NCBI GenBank assembly: GCA_943704415.1
Contig: CALSCO010002195.1
Location: forward strand, 1-49,311
DNA: 49,311 bases
DNA from: Parvularia atlantis
Lineage: Eukaryota; Opisthokonta; Rotosphaerida
Reading direction: 5' to 3'
In this document: positions 33,457-44,368 of the stretch, in pieces
Layout: each line of letters opens with the position of its first letter
How positions within the stretch are numbered: the stretch's first letter is position 1
Translations under genes and position numbers: made by a program
The notes under the pieces: generated by a model
What the model saw: the letters and a program-made list of their open reading frames with translations, nothing else
Database searches by the model: none
Told to the model about the DNA's origin: nothing

Positions 33457-36184
33457 TCACCCGCCCACGTCCGCCCCGACCATCTCCGCCGCCCAGGCGT
33501 ACTCGAACGCGCGCTGCGGCAGCCGCACGCTCGGCGACGTGTCGCCAAAGTGCCCGCCCAGCTCGGTCGTCTGCTCGCGCGCGCGTGTCAGTCTGCGCTG
33601 CTCTGTGCGCGCCACGCGTCCACCTGTAGCACGACGCACGCGCGCCACCACTCGTCCATGGGCAGGGCGCGCAGCCGCGCCGCATACTTGGCCGCGTGCC
33701 TGGGCACTGCAGTCAGCGGCGGCGCGGATCCTGCAGCCACACACGCACCAGAACGGCACGCGCGGATCGTTCAAGGCGGCCGTCAGGAGCACCGCTGCGG
33801 CCGAGCGCCGGGTGAGCGCACGCCGCGCGACGGGTCCCGTACACGCACGTGGATGCCGCCCGGCGCCCGCCAGGTTGTCGTACGGCGCGTAGCGGCGCAA
33901 GCACGCCTGCACGGCCGGGTCGTCCGGGTGGCCCCACTCGTCGTACTCGTGCTGCCGCCGCGCGCTTCAGCCGTGTTGGCCGGGCACGCAGGGCGCCGCG
34001 CACCACGGTCAGCGGCTTGTGCGGGTCAAAGTGCTCCGTGACCATGTCCAACAGCGGCGCCTCGAGCAGGAGCGCGCGAAACGCGTCCGGGTAGCGCACG
34101 GCCATCGCAGCTGTGCCCCGGGGCGTCAGACCACCACAAGCCCGCTCGCGACGCACCAAACAGCAGGCCGCCCGCGCTCGCGCCCGCACCGGCCACGCGG
34201 CCCTCGCCCGCCGCGCCGCTCGCCACGAGCCACTGGACGACCTGGTGCAGATCGCGGAACGACTGCTCCTTGAGCAGGCCACGCCCGGCCGCGTGCCACG
34301 CCCGCCCGAGGTCGCCGCCGCCCCGCACGTGCGCGATCGCGACGGTCCACCCGCGCGCGAGCAGCGCCGCCCACTCCTCTCGGAAGTGCAGGCTCTGGGT
34401 CGAGCCTGCGACAGCGTTGGCGGCCGGTGCGCACAGCGAGACTCGCACGCGCGCACCGTAGGCCCCGTATGCACACACAAGCGTCGGTGCGGCCGCGGCC
34501 GAGCCCACCACCGTCACCGGCACGCCATGCGGCTCCGTCTCGAAGCGCCGCACGGTGCAGCGCGCCTGAAGTTCGGCCAGCAGCGGCGAGGCGGCGGCCG
34601 GAGACAGCACACGTACGGCCCTGGCGCGCACGGGGCTGTTAGCGCGGTTGCCTCGGTGCTTGTCGTGCGCACCGCGCTGCGACGTCGTACTCGAGCGTCT
34701 CGTCGGGCCGCAGCGGCGAGCTGGTCGTGAAGCGGAACACCATTTGCGCCGCGTCCTTGTTGAGCCCCGGCGTGACCTCGCACGCCCGCTCCTGCAGCGG
34801 GATCATGCGCACGCTCACGTTGCCCTGGTGCGGCACGACGGGCTCGGGTGGGAACTCGAGCACGCGCAGGCCCGGCAGGCCGCGCTGCCGCTCAGACACG
34901 ACCGCAAACGTGTTGAACAAGTGCAGGTCTTCGATGTAGTGGTGCGCGTCCGTCGGTGCGGCGACGACCGTGTGCGCATCCTCGTTGTGCGCGTCTGCCG
35001 TGCGATGCGCTCAGGCGCAGCAGCAGCGGCGACGCGCTTTCGCGCGCACCAGCATCGGGCGCGCTCGTGACGGCGTAGCTGTTGGGCAGCGTCTGGCCGG
35101 CCAAGCGGTTGGTCACGAAGAAGAAGGTGCCGCGCACGCAGTCCGCGTAGGCCTCGCGCCCGGCCACGCGCGGCACGAGGCAGCGCAGGCGGCCCGTCGC
35201 CAGCTCGAGCAGGTGGATCTGCGACGCCGCGCGTCAGCTGCAGTCGCGCCGTCCGTGCGAGCCACACCTCGCTCGACAGCTTCGAGTTGGAGTTGACCAG
35301 GAGGTGCCGCCGATCGCGCGTCTTGAGCACGTCCAGGAAGCATCGCTCGTCGCGCTCCTCGTACACGAGCCGGTCCTGTGCGGGCGTGGTGCCGACGACG
35401 CGCTGCATGACCTAACAAGCGCGCACGCGTCAACGCCTCGTCTGGTGACGTGCCCGCCCCGCGTCGCACCCGCCCAGGCCGCAGCCCGCGGTCGACGGCC
35501 GTGTAGAACAGCTGCGAGGCGTCGGAGCCCCACTCGGCGCTGAGCACGGGACCGACGCGGTTCTGCTCGACGGTCGCGCCCGAGGCGATGTCGATGACGT
35601 GCAGCTCGTAGGCCTCGTCGCTCGTCGTGTCGATGCACACGGCCGCGCGCGTCTCGTCCGGCGATATCGCGATGGTGCGCACGTGCACGAACGGGAAGCG
35701 GCGCAGCAGCGCACGCAGGTCCAGCACGGTCTCAACGCGCCCCGAGCCATCGCGCAGGCGCCGGCACTCGCGCCAGTAGTCGCCCTCGCGCTCGGTGAAG
35801 TACTCGTACCGCCCGATCTACGCCGCGTTGCGCGTGAGCACATCGCTCCGCGCGCACGGGACGCATCGCACCGGCTCCGGCACGGTCGACGACACGAGCG
35901 AGGGCGACGGGCGCACCGCGAGCATGTCGCGCAGCAGCGCCTGCTGCGGCCCGTGCAACCGCGTCTGCCACCGCTCGACGTGCCGGCGCTCGAGCGCGAG
36001 GAAGCGCCGCGTGCGCGCATCGCCCGCGTCCTCCACGAACGCGTACGGGTCAATGCGCTGCGGCGGCCCCACCGGGGGCGGTCAGTGCGGGCCGGAGGCG
36101 CGCCGTCGGCCGCACCCCGAAGCGCTCGACGGGCTGCGGCGCGAGGCGGGGCGGGGCGCGCGGCCGCCCGAGCCATCGCAGCAT
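33457..36184 (-). CDS. Oligopeptidase B (prolyl oligopeptidase family S9A)
   Basis: Serine peptidase cleaving short peptides after Arg/Lys. Starts MLRWLGRPRAPPRLAPQPVE, then RIDPYAFVEDAGDARTRRFL, YEYFTEREGDYWRECR, the beta-propeller (AISPDETRAAVCIDTTSDE, YEERDERCFLDVLKTRDRRH, SKLSSEVWL, DDAHTVVAAP, HYIEDLHLF) and the catalytic domain: AYGAYG, GWTVAIAHVRGGGDLGRAWH, DLHQVVQWLV, AGASAGGLLFG (Ser), PYDNLAG, AALNDPRVPFW (Asp), ELGGHFGDTS (His). All three catalytic positions are present. The family is common in bacteria, plants and many protists but absent from animals and most fungi. About ten introns indicate a long-resident gene. Confidence 0.93.
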
Positions 36185-36301
36185 CGCAACGACTGAATCT
36201 GGGTCAAACGACTGACACAACACCACGGCCACCGGGACAAGCGAGCAAGGGAGGAGGGGGGGGGGGCTTGCATGGCTCGCCGCTGGGGGCGCTGGGGTCG
36301 C

Positions 36302-38645
36302 TCAGATGACAAAGGTCTCGGTCGACGTCGTGATGCCCGCCGTGTCCTTGCGGATCTCGGGCGTGAGGAACTTGATCGTGACCGTCCACGTGCCGCGCGC
36401 GTCGGCCTGGGGCAGCGTGAAGCTGAAGACGTCGTTGAGCTCGCTGCGGACCACGCCTGGCCGCGGGGCGTGGCGGTTAGCGCCACAGGGAGACGACGTT
36501 GTGCGCACCGTTCCGCGTCCACTGCACTGTGTACGACTCGCCCGGGCGCGGGCCACCCTCGCGGAACTGCGCGAGCGGGACGGGGTCAAGCGTGACGGTG
36601 GTCTGGGCGTTGGTCGTGGTCACGTCGATGTCGTCGATAAGCGACATGCGCTCAAGCAGCTGCAGCCACATGCCCTCCTGCGCACATCGCGTCAGCCGCA
36701 CTAACGCACGCCGCGCGCACAACGCACAATGCACGGCGAACAAAAGTCGGTCGAACTCATGTTGCGCATCAGGCACTTCTCGTTGCCCGGGCGGTAGCCC
36801 GCGAGGCTGCCGCCCTGGCGCCACGTCGGGTAGGCGCCGATGAACTCGCGATCGGTGTGGAACAGCGTCTCGTTCTTGTACTCATGCAGCGTGACCGAGC
36901 ACAGCTGGCGGATCTGGTCGACCTCGGGCGGGAAGCCCTGGGCAAACACGAGCGTGTGCGAGCCCGCCGAGAAGCCCGTCTCGCGCGTGTACTCGAAGAA
37001 CGTGCGGTCGAGCTGGCCCTGCCATCCGCGCGCGCCTGTCAGCGATGACCGCAGCCGACCACCGCATGACCGCACCGTCGTGTTCCACGGAAGATCAGTG
37101 CCGTCCAGCGTGATGCGCAGCGAACCCGGCGTCTCGCAGCCCGAGACGGTGAAGCGCATGAGCCAGCGCGCGTACTGGCGGCGGGCGTCAGCAGCCAGCA
37201 CGCACGCCGCGCCCACGCACGTTGCCGTCCGAGTTGAAGCGAATCGTGTACGGGCCGCGCGCGAGGTCGTACCTGGACGCGGCCGGGCGTCAGCGTGTCT
37301 TCCTTGCACACGCGCGCGCGCCGCCCTTGCGCACCAGGCGTAGTCCTGCACGCGGATCTGTGACTGCTCGGCCACGGTCGGGATGCCCGGGTTCGTCAGC
37401 CAGTGCGACCACTTGACGCTCAGCGACGGCGACGCGTTGACGCCGCTGTAGACCGAGCCGCCGTCGTACTCCTCGCCGACGTCGATCAGGTTGTGGCCGA
37501 GCTCGTGGCGTAGCACGATCGTGCCGCTCGTGAGCGAGCGCGTCGAGATTGTGAACTGCACAGCGCGATCAGGCCCCCGCGGCGCCCCCGTGGCCCGCCG
37601 CGCACGCACCTCGCCGCCCAGGCCGCCGTAAAACTCGTCATTGCCGATCAGGCTCGGGAAGTCGCAGGCCGAGTCGCCCGTGGCGCGGCAGGCCTCGCGC
37701 GCGGCCGCCGGCTTGGAGCAGTACACACCGCGCAGCTCGGTGCCGTCGCGGTATAGGCCTGTGCGTGCGCGCGCGAGTCTTTAGCACGAGCCCGGGAACA
37801 GACGGGGGGCGCGCGCGCACCAAAGGCCGTGTTCTTGGGGCGGCCGCCCACACCGATGCCCGACTCAACGCTGGGGCGGAACACGGCCCAGATGTTGAAC
37901 AGGGGCAGGTGCGAGAAGAATGTGGTCGAGGCAAACATGTCGCTGGTCAGGCGCTGCATGTCCGTGATGAAGCGCTCGCGCTCGCTCTGCTGGTAGCCGT
38001 CGCCCATGAAAACGATGTCGATGCGGTTGGCCGGGTCGCCGCTGTTGACGATCTGGATCTGCGCCCGTCGCACGCCGTCGCGTGCGTGAGCCCGCGCCTC
38101 GCTACTTCCTGCACTGCGGTGCAAGCGACGCACCACTTCGTCCGCGTCCTCGCCCGCCGCCGAGCCAACCGCGTCCTGCAGCGGCACGACCGTGCGGCAG
38201 CCCTCGGCCTCGAGGAAGCGCGCCTGCAGCTCGCGGCTGGCCGCGCGCTTGCCGTAGAGCGAGACGATCTCGCCGTCCGGGTGCGTGGCGGCACGCCCGC
38301 CGTCGTGCTCGTGGTGGGCGCGCGAGGTGCTGTGCAGCGGCGTGAGCGACGGCACTGAGAGGCGCGCACGCACGAGCGCACCGCGTCACGTGCAGGCCCT
38401 TGGCCTCGGCCAGACGGTGCAGCTGGCCCGGGCTGTCGGCGATGACCGTGCACACGCCGGCGCTCTCCCTTTGCGAGCTTCGTGTTTAGCGCGGAAAAAA
38501 AAAAAACACCCCGCCGCCGCGGCGCGCACTTGAGGAAGCGGAACGCGTAGGTCGGCTTCGAGTCGCGGTGCGCCAGCACCGACGCGGCGTGCGCGGCCGA
38601 CGTGGCCAGCAGCAGCGCGGCGACGGCAGCGACCTCTAGACGCAT
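36302..38645 (-). CDS. Secreted peptidase M64 (IgA-peptidase-like metalloprotease)
   Basis: N-terminal signal peptide MRLEVAAVAALLLATSAAHA, then YAFRFLK. An N-terminal domain (VCTVIADSPGQLHRLAEAKG; GEIVSLYGKRAASRELQAR) is followed by the M64 core: QIVNSGDPANRIDIVFMGDG, YQQSERERFITDMQRLT, FFSHLPLFNIWAVFRPSVES, GIGVGGRPKNTAFG, LIGNDEFYGGLGG, and the zinc site RHELGHNLIDVGEEYDGG (HExxH with downstream Glu). C-terminal parts have RNMSSTDFCSPC and two beta-rich exons ending TAGITTSTETFVI. M64 proteins are mostly bacterial, with scattered eukaryotic members. Function here is unknown, probably extracellular proteolysis. The C-terminal exon joins are less sure. Confidence 0.88.
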
Positions 38646-38738
38646 CGTCTGGTGGTCACGTGCGATATGTGCGCGCCAGTTGCGCTGCTGTTGGCGCGCA
38701 CTGCGACGCACACAGGCACAGTTTGCGCGTCCGCGGCC

Positions 38739-40088
38739 ATGACGGCGTTCCTGCCGCCGACGCTGCTCGCCCTCTTCGCGCCGCGGCCGCCGCTCGGCCC
38801 CGCGCCGGCGCTGGACCGCGATCCGCGCGTGCGCCGCGGGCCGCGCATCACCGGCGTGGCCGCGTTTGTCCCGCAGTTCGAGGACCCAAAGCTCGCGCTG
38901 GAGCGGCCCAAGCCCGAGACCGTGCTAGAGCGGCGCGAGCGCGTCGCCCGCGAGCGCAAGGCGCGGCCGCGCACACGCGCATGCGCACACGCGCCCGTGC
39001 TCACGCGCGCCGCCAACGGCAGGAGCGCGCCGAGGCCAAGGCGAAGGACGACCTGGCGAAGTGGGACCCGGCGACCGACCCCAACATGACCGCCGACCCG
39101 TTCAAGACGCTCATCGCGGCGCGGCTGTCGTACGAGATGACCACGAGCCGCCTCAAGGTGCGCCGCGCCCCGCCGCGCCCCACCGCGCCCCGCCGTGGCT
39201 GAGCGCGCGTCGCAGCGCGAGTTTGAGCAGTACGGCCCGGTCTTGTCGGTGCGCATCGTGCACGACAAGAACACCAACAAGCCGCGCGGTTACGCCTTCA
39301 TCGAGTTTGAGCGCGAGAAGGACATGAAGAGTGCGCGCACATGGCACACGCGCGCGCTGCCGCCGCGGATCGCTCACGTGCGAGCGCCCCGGCCGCGCCT
39401 GCAGACGCCTACAAGAACGCCGACGGCAAGAAGGTCGAGGGCCGCCGCGTCGTCGTCGACATCGAGCGTGGCCGCACCGTCAAGGGCTGGCGGCCACGCC
39501 GCCTCGGTGCGTCTGCGCGATGGGCTGCGCGTGCGACTAATGCTGCGGCGCGGCGGCAGGCGGTGGGTACGGCCAGTCGCGCGTGGGCAGCGAGCGCCAG
39601 AACCAGAAGACGTCTGGCCGCGACCCGCGCATCGAGCAGCTGACCATGTGCGTCGCCCGGGCGTGCGGGACGGTGACTGACTTTTTTTTTCCGCGCGGTG
39701 TCTCCACCAGGGATCGTGATCGCGGCGACCGCGACCGCGACCGCGACCACGGCCGCGAGCGTGACCGCGGTGACCGCGGTGACAGGGACCGCGACAGGGA
39801 CCGCGACCGCGATCGCGACCGCAGCCGCGACAGGAAAGACCGCGACCGTGACCACCGCGACTATCGCGATCGGGACCACCGCGACCGCGACCGTGACCGC
39901 GACCGCGACCGCGACCGTGACCGTGACCGCGACCGTGACCGTGATCGCGACCGCGACCGCGGCCGGGACAGCGATCGCAGCCGCGACCGGAAAGACCGCA
40001 GCCGCTCACCGAGGCGTCGGGACCGGTGCGCCCTTGCACGACCGCATCTTCCCTCGCGCGACTGACGCCCAGGCACAGGTCACGCTGA
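38739..40088 (+). CDS. SNRNP70: U1 snRNP 70 kDa protein
   Basis: Binds stem-loop I of U1 snRNA and supports 5' splice-site recognition. Starts [20 protein letters not shown], like the human [20 protein letters not shown]. Then the [17 protein letters not shown] helix, [22 protein letters not shown] with RNP2 at [23 protein letters not shown]1 [48 protein letters not shown]. The tail is an Arg-Asp/Arg-Glu repeat ending [11 protein letters not shown] place the stop at 40086-40088, using a last intron (40026-40078, GTGCGC...CTGACGCCCAGGCACAG) that gives RRRDRSR. Reading through would stop at 40065. RNP2 lacks the usual aromatic of LFVARV. Five or six introns. Confidence 0.96.
39715..40005 (+). 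repeat. CGCGAC-type hexamer repeats coding the (Arg-Asp)n tail of U1-70K
   Basis: Degenerate tandem CGCGAC/CGTGAC/CGGGAC units. Low complexity also creates long spurious frames on the other strand. Confidence 0.9.
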
Positions 40089-40182
40089 GCGTGCGCAGAT
40101 CCGTCTTATCCCCCCACCCACACACACACAAGCCTAGATACTACTGACGCTTGTGTGCGAGCGAGAGACAGTTTGAGCGCGA

Positions 40183-42425
40183 ATGTCGGCCTTGCGTGTG
40201 GTGCATCTGGGCGGCCTCACACTGCTCGGGCCGGTCGAGGGCAGCACCGCGTACGTCGCCTTTGCGCTGTGGCGCTGGCGCCGCCTCGCCGCCCGCTTCG
40301 ACCATCTCGAGCGCTGGGCGCTTGTCGCGGGCGCGCACAGGCGCCTCAACCGCGCACGCCTGCTGTGCGCGCCGCTGATCGTCGCGGCGCATCCGGATGA
40401 CGCGCCGCCGGACGACATCGCCCCGCTCCTGCACGCGCCGCGCCTGCTCGATCGCGATGGGCACGTGCGCTTCGCCGACGCTGGCGACGCACTGTTCGTG
40501 TGGCGCGACGGGCGCGCGGACGATCGCCTGCCGGCGGTCGACCTCGGTGCGCGCGATGCAGCCGCGGCTGTGCGGCGCTGGGAGGCCGTGGCGCGCGACA
40601 TCCTCGCCGCGCCGCCCCTTCCGGCCGTGCAGAGCCGCGCGTTGTCGGAGCAACTTGCGCGGCTCGATCAGCAGAAGGCCGTCCCCGTCCCGACCGTGCT
40701 CGCCCACAGCCGTGCGTCCAGTGCCCGCTGTCGTCGCCATCGCCGCTGATTGCCTTGCACGCAGACGGCTTCTGCTCCGTGCGCGACGGGCAGCACGCGG
40801 CCCTGTGTGACTCGGGGCGCAGCCGGCTGCACGTGCTGCGGCTCGGCGCGGGCGACGGCGCGACGGTCGTGGCTACGGTGCGGCTGCGCGAGACACCACG
40901 CCTCAGGCTCACAGCGGCGCGGTGCAGGTCGGGTCGGGGCATCCGGGCTGGCGCGACGGCGTGGCGCAAGCTGCGCGCTTCAACATGCCCTCGGGCGTGT
41001 GCGTCGCGCCGGACGAGCACGCCGTCTACGTCTGCGATACGCTGGCGCGTGTGGTTGCGCGCCGGCGGCTTGCCGTGCGCGCTGACCCCGCCCGCGGCTG
41101 CGCCAGAACCACGCCCTGCGCCACGTCGCGCTCGACACGCTCGAGGTGACCACCGTAGGCCGGCAGCGCCCCGCCGCGGCAGCAGGGGCCGACACGCCGC
41201 GGCAACCGACGATCCTGTTGCGCTTGCTGGGCATGTTCACCGCCAAGGCGGCTGCCAAGGGCACGACGGCCGAGCCGCCCGAGGACGAGTTTGCCGACGA
41301 AGACGCAGCCGACGCGGCAACCGACGCCGACGACCCCGACCGCCTTGTGCTGCCGCACCGCGTGACGCGCGACGACGCAACCGGCGCGCTCACTATCGCC
41401 AGCGTCGAGTGGGTCGCTGCCGTGCTGCACCCGTGCCCGTGTCTGATCGCGCCGGCGCAGCGACCGCCACCGCTGGCTGCTGGAGCGCGACACCGGACGC
41501 CTGCGGCGCCTGCCAGCGCCCGCGGTGCCGCTTGAGACGGACGAGACACGCGGCGTTGCGATCGGCGGCCGCGTGTTCCACCTCGCGGACGGTGCTGTGG
41601 GCGCTAGCTCGCGCGCCTTGTGGTGTGCTCTGACCGCGCACGCAGGCACGCTGCGCTGCCACTCGGAGGACGCGCCGCACCACGTCAGCCTGGTCGAGTT
41701 TGCGCCGCGGACAGCCCTCAACTTTGCGATGACGGAGACGATCTTCAACTGGTGCTTGACGACGGGCTGCAGCGCCACCTGCACGTGCTCACGCACGCCG
41801 TCGCCAGGCGCACGGGCCACCCGTTCCAGCGCATGCACACGCTCGACACGGTACTGCTGCGCCCCGGTGCGCGACTGCCCGCTCTGCTGCGGCTGCCCCT
41901 GACCCGTCCGCCAGGGCCGTGCACGCTGCACCTGCATCTTAGCGTGCCCGAGGGCTGGCGCGTGGCAGAGCCGCCAACAGTGCTGCAGATGCTCTTTGAG
42001 GGCTCGCTGCTCGACCGGGGCACGGCGGCCACAATCGACGTCGAGGTGCTCCAGGCCCAGGCGCAGCTGCGCTCGCGCTCGTGGGACGACCAGTTTGTCA
42101 ACGTGAAGGAGCTGCTGGCCGAGGAAGCCGAGCCGGCACCGCCCGAACCACCCTCAGCGGCACCCGCCCCCGGACCGCCGCCGTCCGAGCTGGCCACCGT
42201 TGCGCTGCTGGCGTCGCCCGGCTCCGGCGTGGTATGCATGGCCGCTGCGGCAGGCGACGGGCTCACGCGGGGGCGCGGCAGGTGTACGTCGACGTGATGG
42301 CGCATCTCGTGCGCGAGCAGCCGCAGGCAGGCGGCCCCGCCGCTTTCGCACTGCTGCGCGTCGTGCAGCCTGTGACGGTCGTGAAGGGCGCGCCCACGTC
42401 AGCATCGCGCCAGGTTGGACTGTGA
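40183..42425 (+). CDS. NHL-repeat protein, distantly NHLRC2-like
   Basis: The N-terminal ~185 residues (MSALRVVHLGGLTLLGPVEG...) contain no thioredoxin motif and match nothing I know. Exons 2-4 give a beta-propeller signature: FCSVRDGQHAALCDSGRSR, GSGHPGWRDGVAQAARFNMP, SGVCVAPDEHAVYVCDTLAR, NHALRHVALDTLEVTTVG. An acidic linker (EDEFADEDAADAATDADDPD) follows, then another blade-like part (DDRHRWLLERDTGRLRRL, VAIGGRVFHLADG). The C-terminal beta-rich region is LHLHLSVPEGWRVAEPP, QLRSRSWDDQFVNVKELL, VYVDVMAHLVREQPQAGG, ending SASRQVGL. The NHL part followed by a beta-sandwich-like tail recalls NHLRC2, but the Trx domain is missing. Interior exon joins near 41750-41850 are uncertain. Stop is 23 bp from that of the transporter on the other strand. 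Confidence 0.6.
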
Positions 42426-42448
42426 AACCATGGCAAAGCTAATGCAGC

Positions 42449-44357
42449 TCAAGCAACGTGACCAGCCCCCAGTGCGGGCGTGGGCGTGGGCGTGTCGGAG
42501 GGGATGGCCGGCGTCTCGGAGCCCTCGTTGACCAGGGCGATGATGGTCGACGTCGTGCTGACGATTATCGTGACCAGCCCAAACAGCAGCAGCAGCCACG
42601 CCATGACGTTGCGCGGGCTGAAGCGCGGCAGGCGCATCACCTGAGAGACGGCGCGCGTAAGACCGTTGCCGCGGCCGCGACGATCAACGCACGGCGATGT
42701 AGACGATCGCCGGGAAGAAGTACGAGATGGCGACGGACCACAGCCCGCCAAAGAGGCTGTAGACCGTGCCGAGGTCGTCGACAAAGATGCCGACGGTGAG
42801 CAGGATGGCGAAGAGCACGAGCGAGACGACGAAGAACATCGGCGTTGACATGGGCTGCGACGCGCCGCGCACGTGAGCCGCCTCGACAGCACAGCGCGCG
42901 CCCAACGCACGCGCTCTTGCGTCTCCAGGTAGAGCACACGCGCGACGGCCATGCGCGCGACCATAAACGCGAACGGGAAGGTGAACACCATCGTCACGGC
43001 GAGGGCGACGCGCGCGACGTTGATCACAAGGTCGTCCGGGGCAAAGTTCTCCAGGATGTTGGCCTTTGCGCCGCGTCAGCTCGCATCCACGCGCGTGCAG
43101 ATGCGCAGGCCGCCACGCACCTTGGTCGCGTCGCCAAACGCGCAGTAGCCCAGCACGGCGAAGACGACGCAAAGCAGCGTCGCCAGCCCGACGCCGCCAC
43201 TCGACGCGAGCACTGCGGCCGCGGCCGTGAGCAGCGCGCGCCGCAGCCGCGCGGCACTGCGACGGACGCACGCCAGTTGCGCCGCGTTGGCTGTGCGAGG
43301 CTGCGGTGCAGGATGAACGCGGTCTGGGAACAGACGTACGCGAACGCCATTGTGCCTTTGGGGGGGCCCGACGTCAAGCATGCGCCGCGCGGCGACGGCA
43401 CGCGCACGCACCGATGGCCGGGAAAAAGTCCGGGCTGGCAAAGGTGAAGCGGATGGGCTCGGGCGTGTCGTAGCGCGGGTCGGTGTAGCCCTGGACGGCG
43501 ATGGCGACCGTGATAAAGAAGACGCAGGCGATGGACATGATGGAGACGAAGCCGAGCTTGCTGATGTCGCGAATGAGCGTGAGCGGGAAGATGCACACGG
43601 TGCCGATGAGCAAGACCATCAACTTGGGGTCGCTGACGACGGGCGTGTAGGGAAAGTAGTTGTTGAGGACGACGGGCACAGTGCCCTTAATGATCACTGT
43701 GGCCACGTCAGCGCGCGCCCCCGCAGCGAGCGCCGCTCTGCGCACCAAAGTACGACAGACACCCGCCCGAGCTGTTGAGCATCAGCGTCAGGTTGGCCAC
43801 GACGAAGCCGACCGTGCCGAAGACGTAGCCAAAGACGTCCGGGTACTCGTACTTGCGCGTGAGCCGCCCGGCGATGAGCAGGATGTCGAGCGAGTACTCG
43901 GTCAGCACGCCCACGAGCACGAGCAGCATCAGGCCCAGACCCAGCCCGGCCTGCTTGAGCGCCGACGGCAAGCCGATGATGCCCGAGCCGACGATCGTGT
44001 TGGCCATGTTGGCCGCGGTGAGCAGCACTGGGGCCGCGCGCGCCGTCAGCGCTCCGCCGACACGCGCGCGCCACGCAGCCGCACCGGTCGCCGTCCCGCG
44101 CGGGAAGTCGAGATCGTCGTCGCCTGGGTGCGCGCGTGCCAGGGTTGCGGGGTGAGCCACGCGGGGACAGCGTGCCGTCCGCACCGTAGTTCTCGTCCGG
44201 CCGCTGCTCCTTGAGCGCGCCATCCGACAGCGCCGGCGACAGCAGCGCCGTCAGCTCGTCCGCGTCGCCTGCCGCGCGGTTCAGGCTCGTGTTGCTGCTC
44301 GCGCGCGAGTCACACGCGCCGTTCAATCGCGCGTGTCACGTGCCTGACTTCTGCCAT
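42449..44357 (-). CDS. SLC38/AAAP-type amino acid transporter
   Basis: Polytopic amino acid permease with about eleven TM segments. N-terminal cytosolic region SNTSLNRAAGDADELTALLS...KEQRPDENYG, DDDLDFPRG. TM1 has ANMANTIVGSGIIGLPSALK, the AAAP unwound-helix signature. Then LTEYSLDILLIAG, YPDVFGYVFGTVGFVVANL, PKLMVLLIGTVCIFPLTLI, LGFVSIMSIACVFFITVAIA, GTMAFAYVCSQTAFILH, LATLLCVVFAVLGYCAFGD, FTFPFAFMVARMAVARVLY, FFVVSLVLFAILLTVGIF and a C-terminal TM LLLLFGLVTIIVSTTSTI. The initiator is tentative: ATG at 44357 (MAEV) joined by a possible GC-AG intron to SNTSL. Localisation (lysosomal or plasma membrane) cannot be told. Its ATG is 11 bp downstream of the stop of the next gene. Confidence 0.85.
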
Positions 44358-44368
44358 GGCTGAGTTGT

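Noticed and set aside
39715-40005. Regular hexamer repeats as a possible CRISPR or satellite array
   Set aside because: No spacers, 6-nt period, and it codes in frame for the U1-70K tail.
39374-40039. Gly/Arg/His-rich minus-strand frame opposite the U1-70K tail
   Set aside because: Reverse complement of the CGCGAC repeat; the plus strand gives the known Arg-Asp tail.
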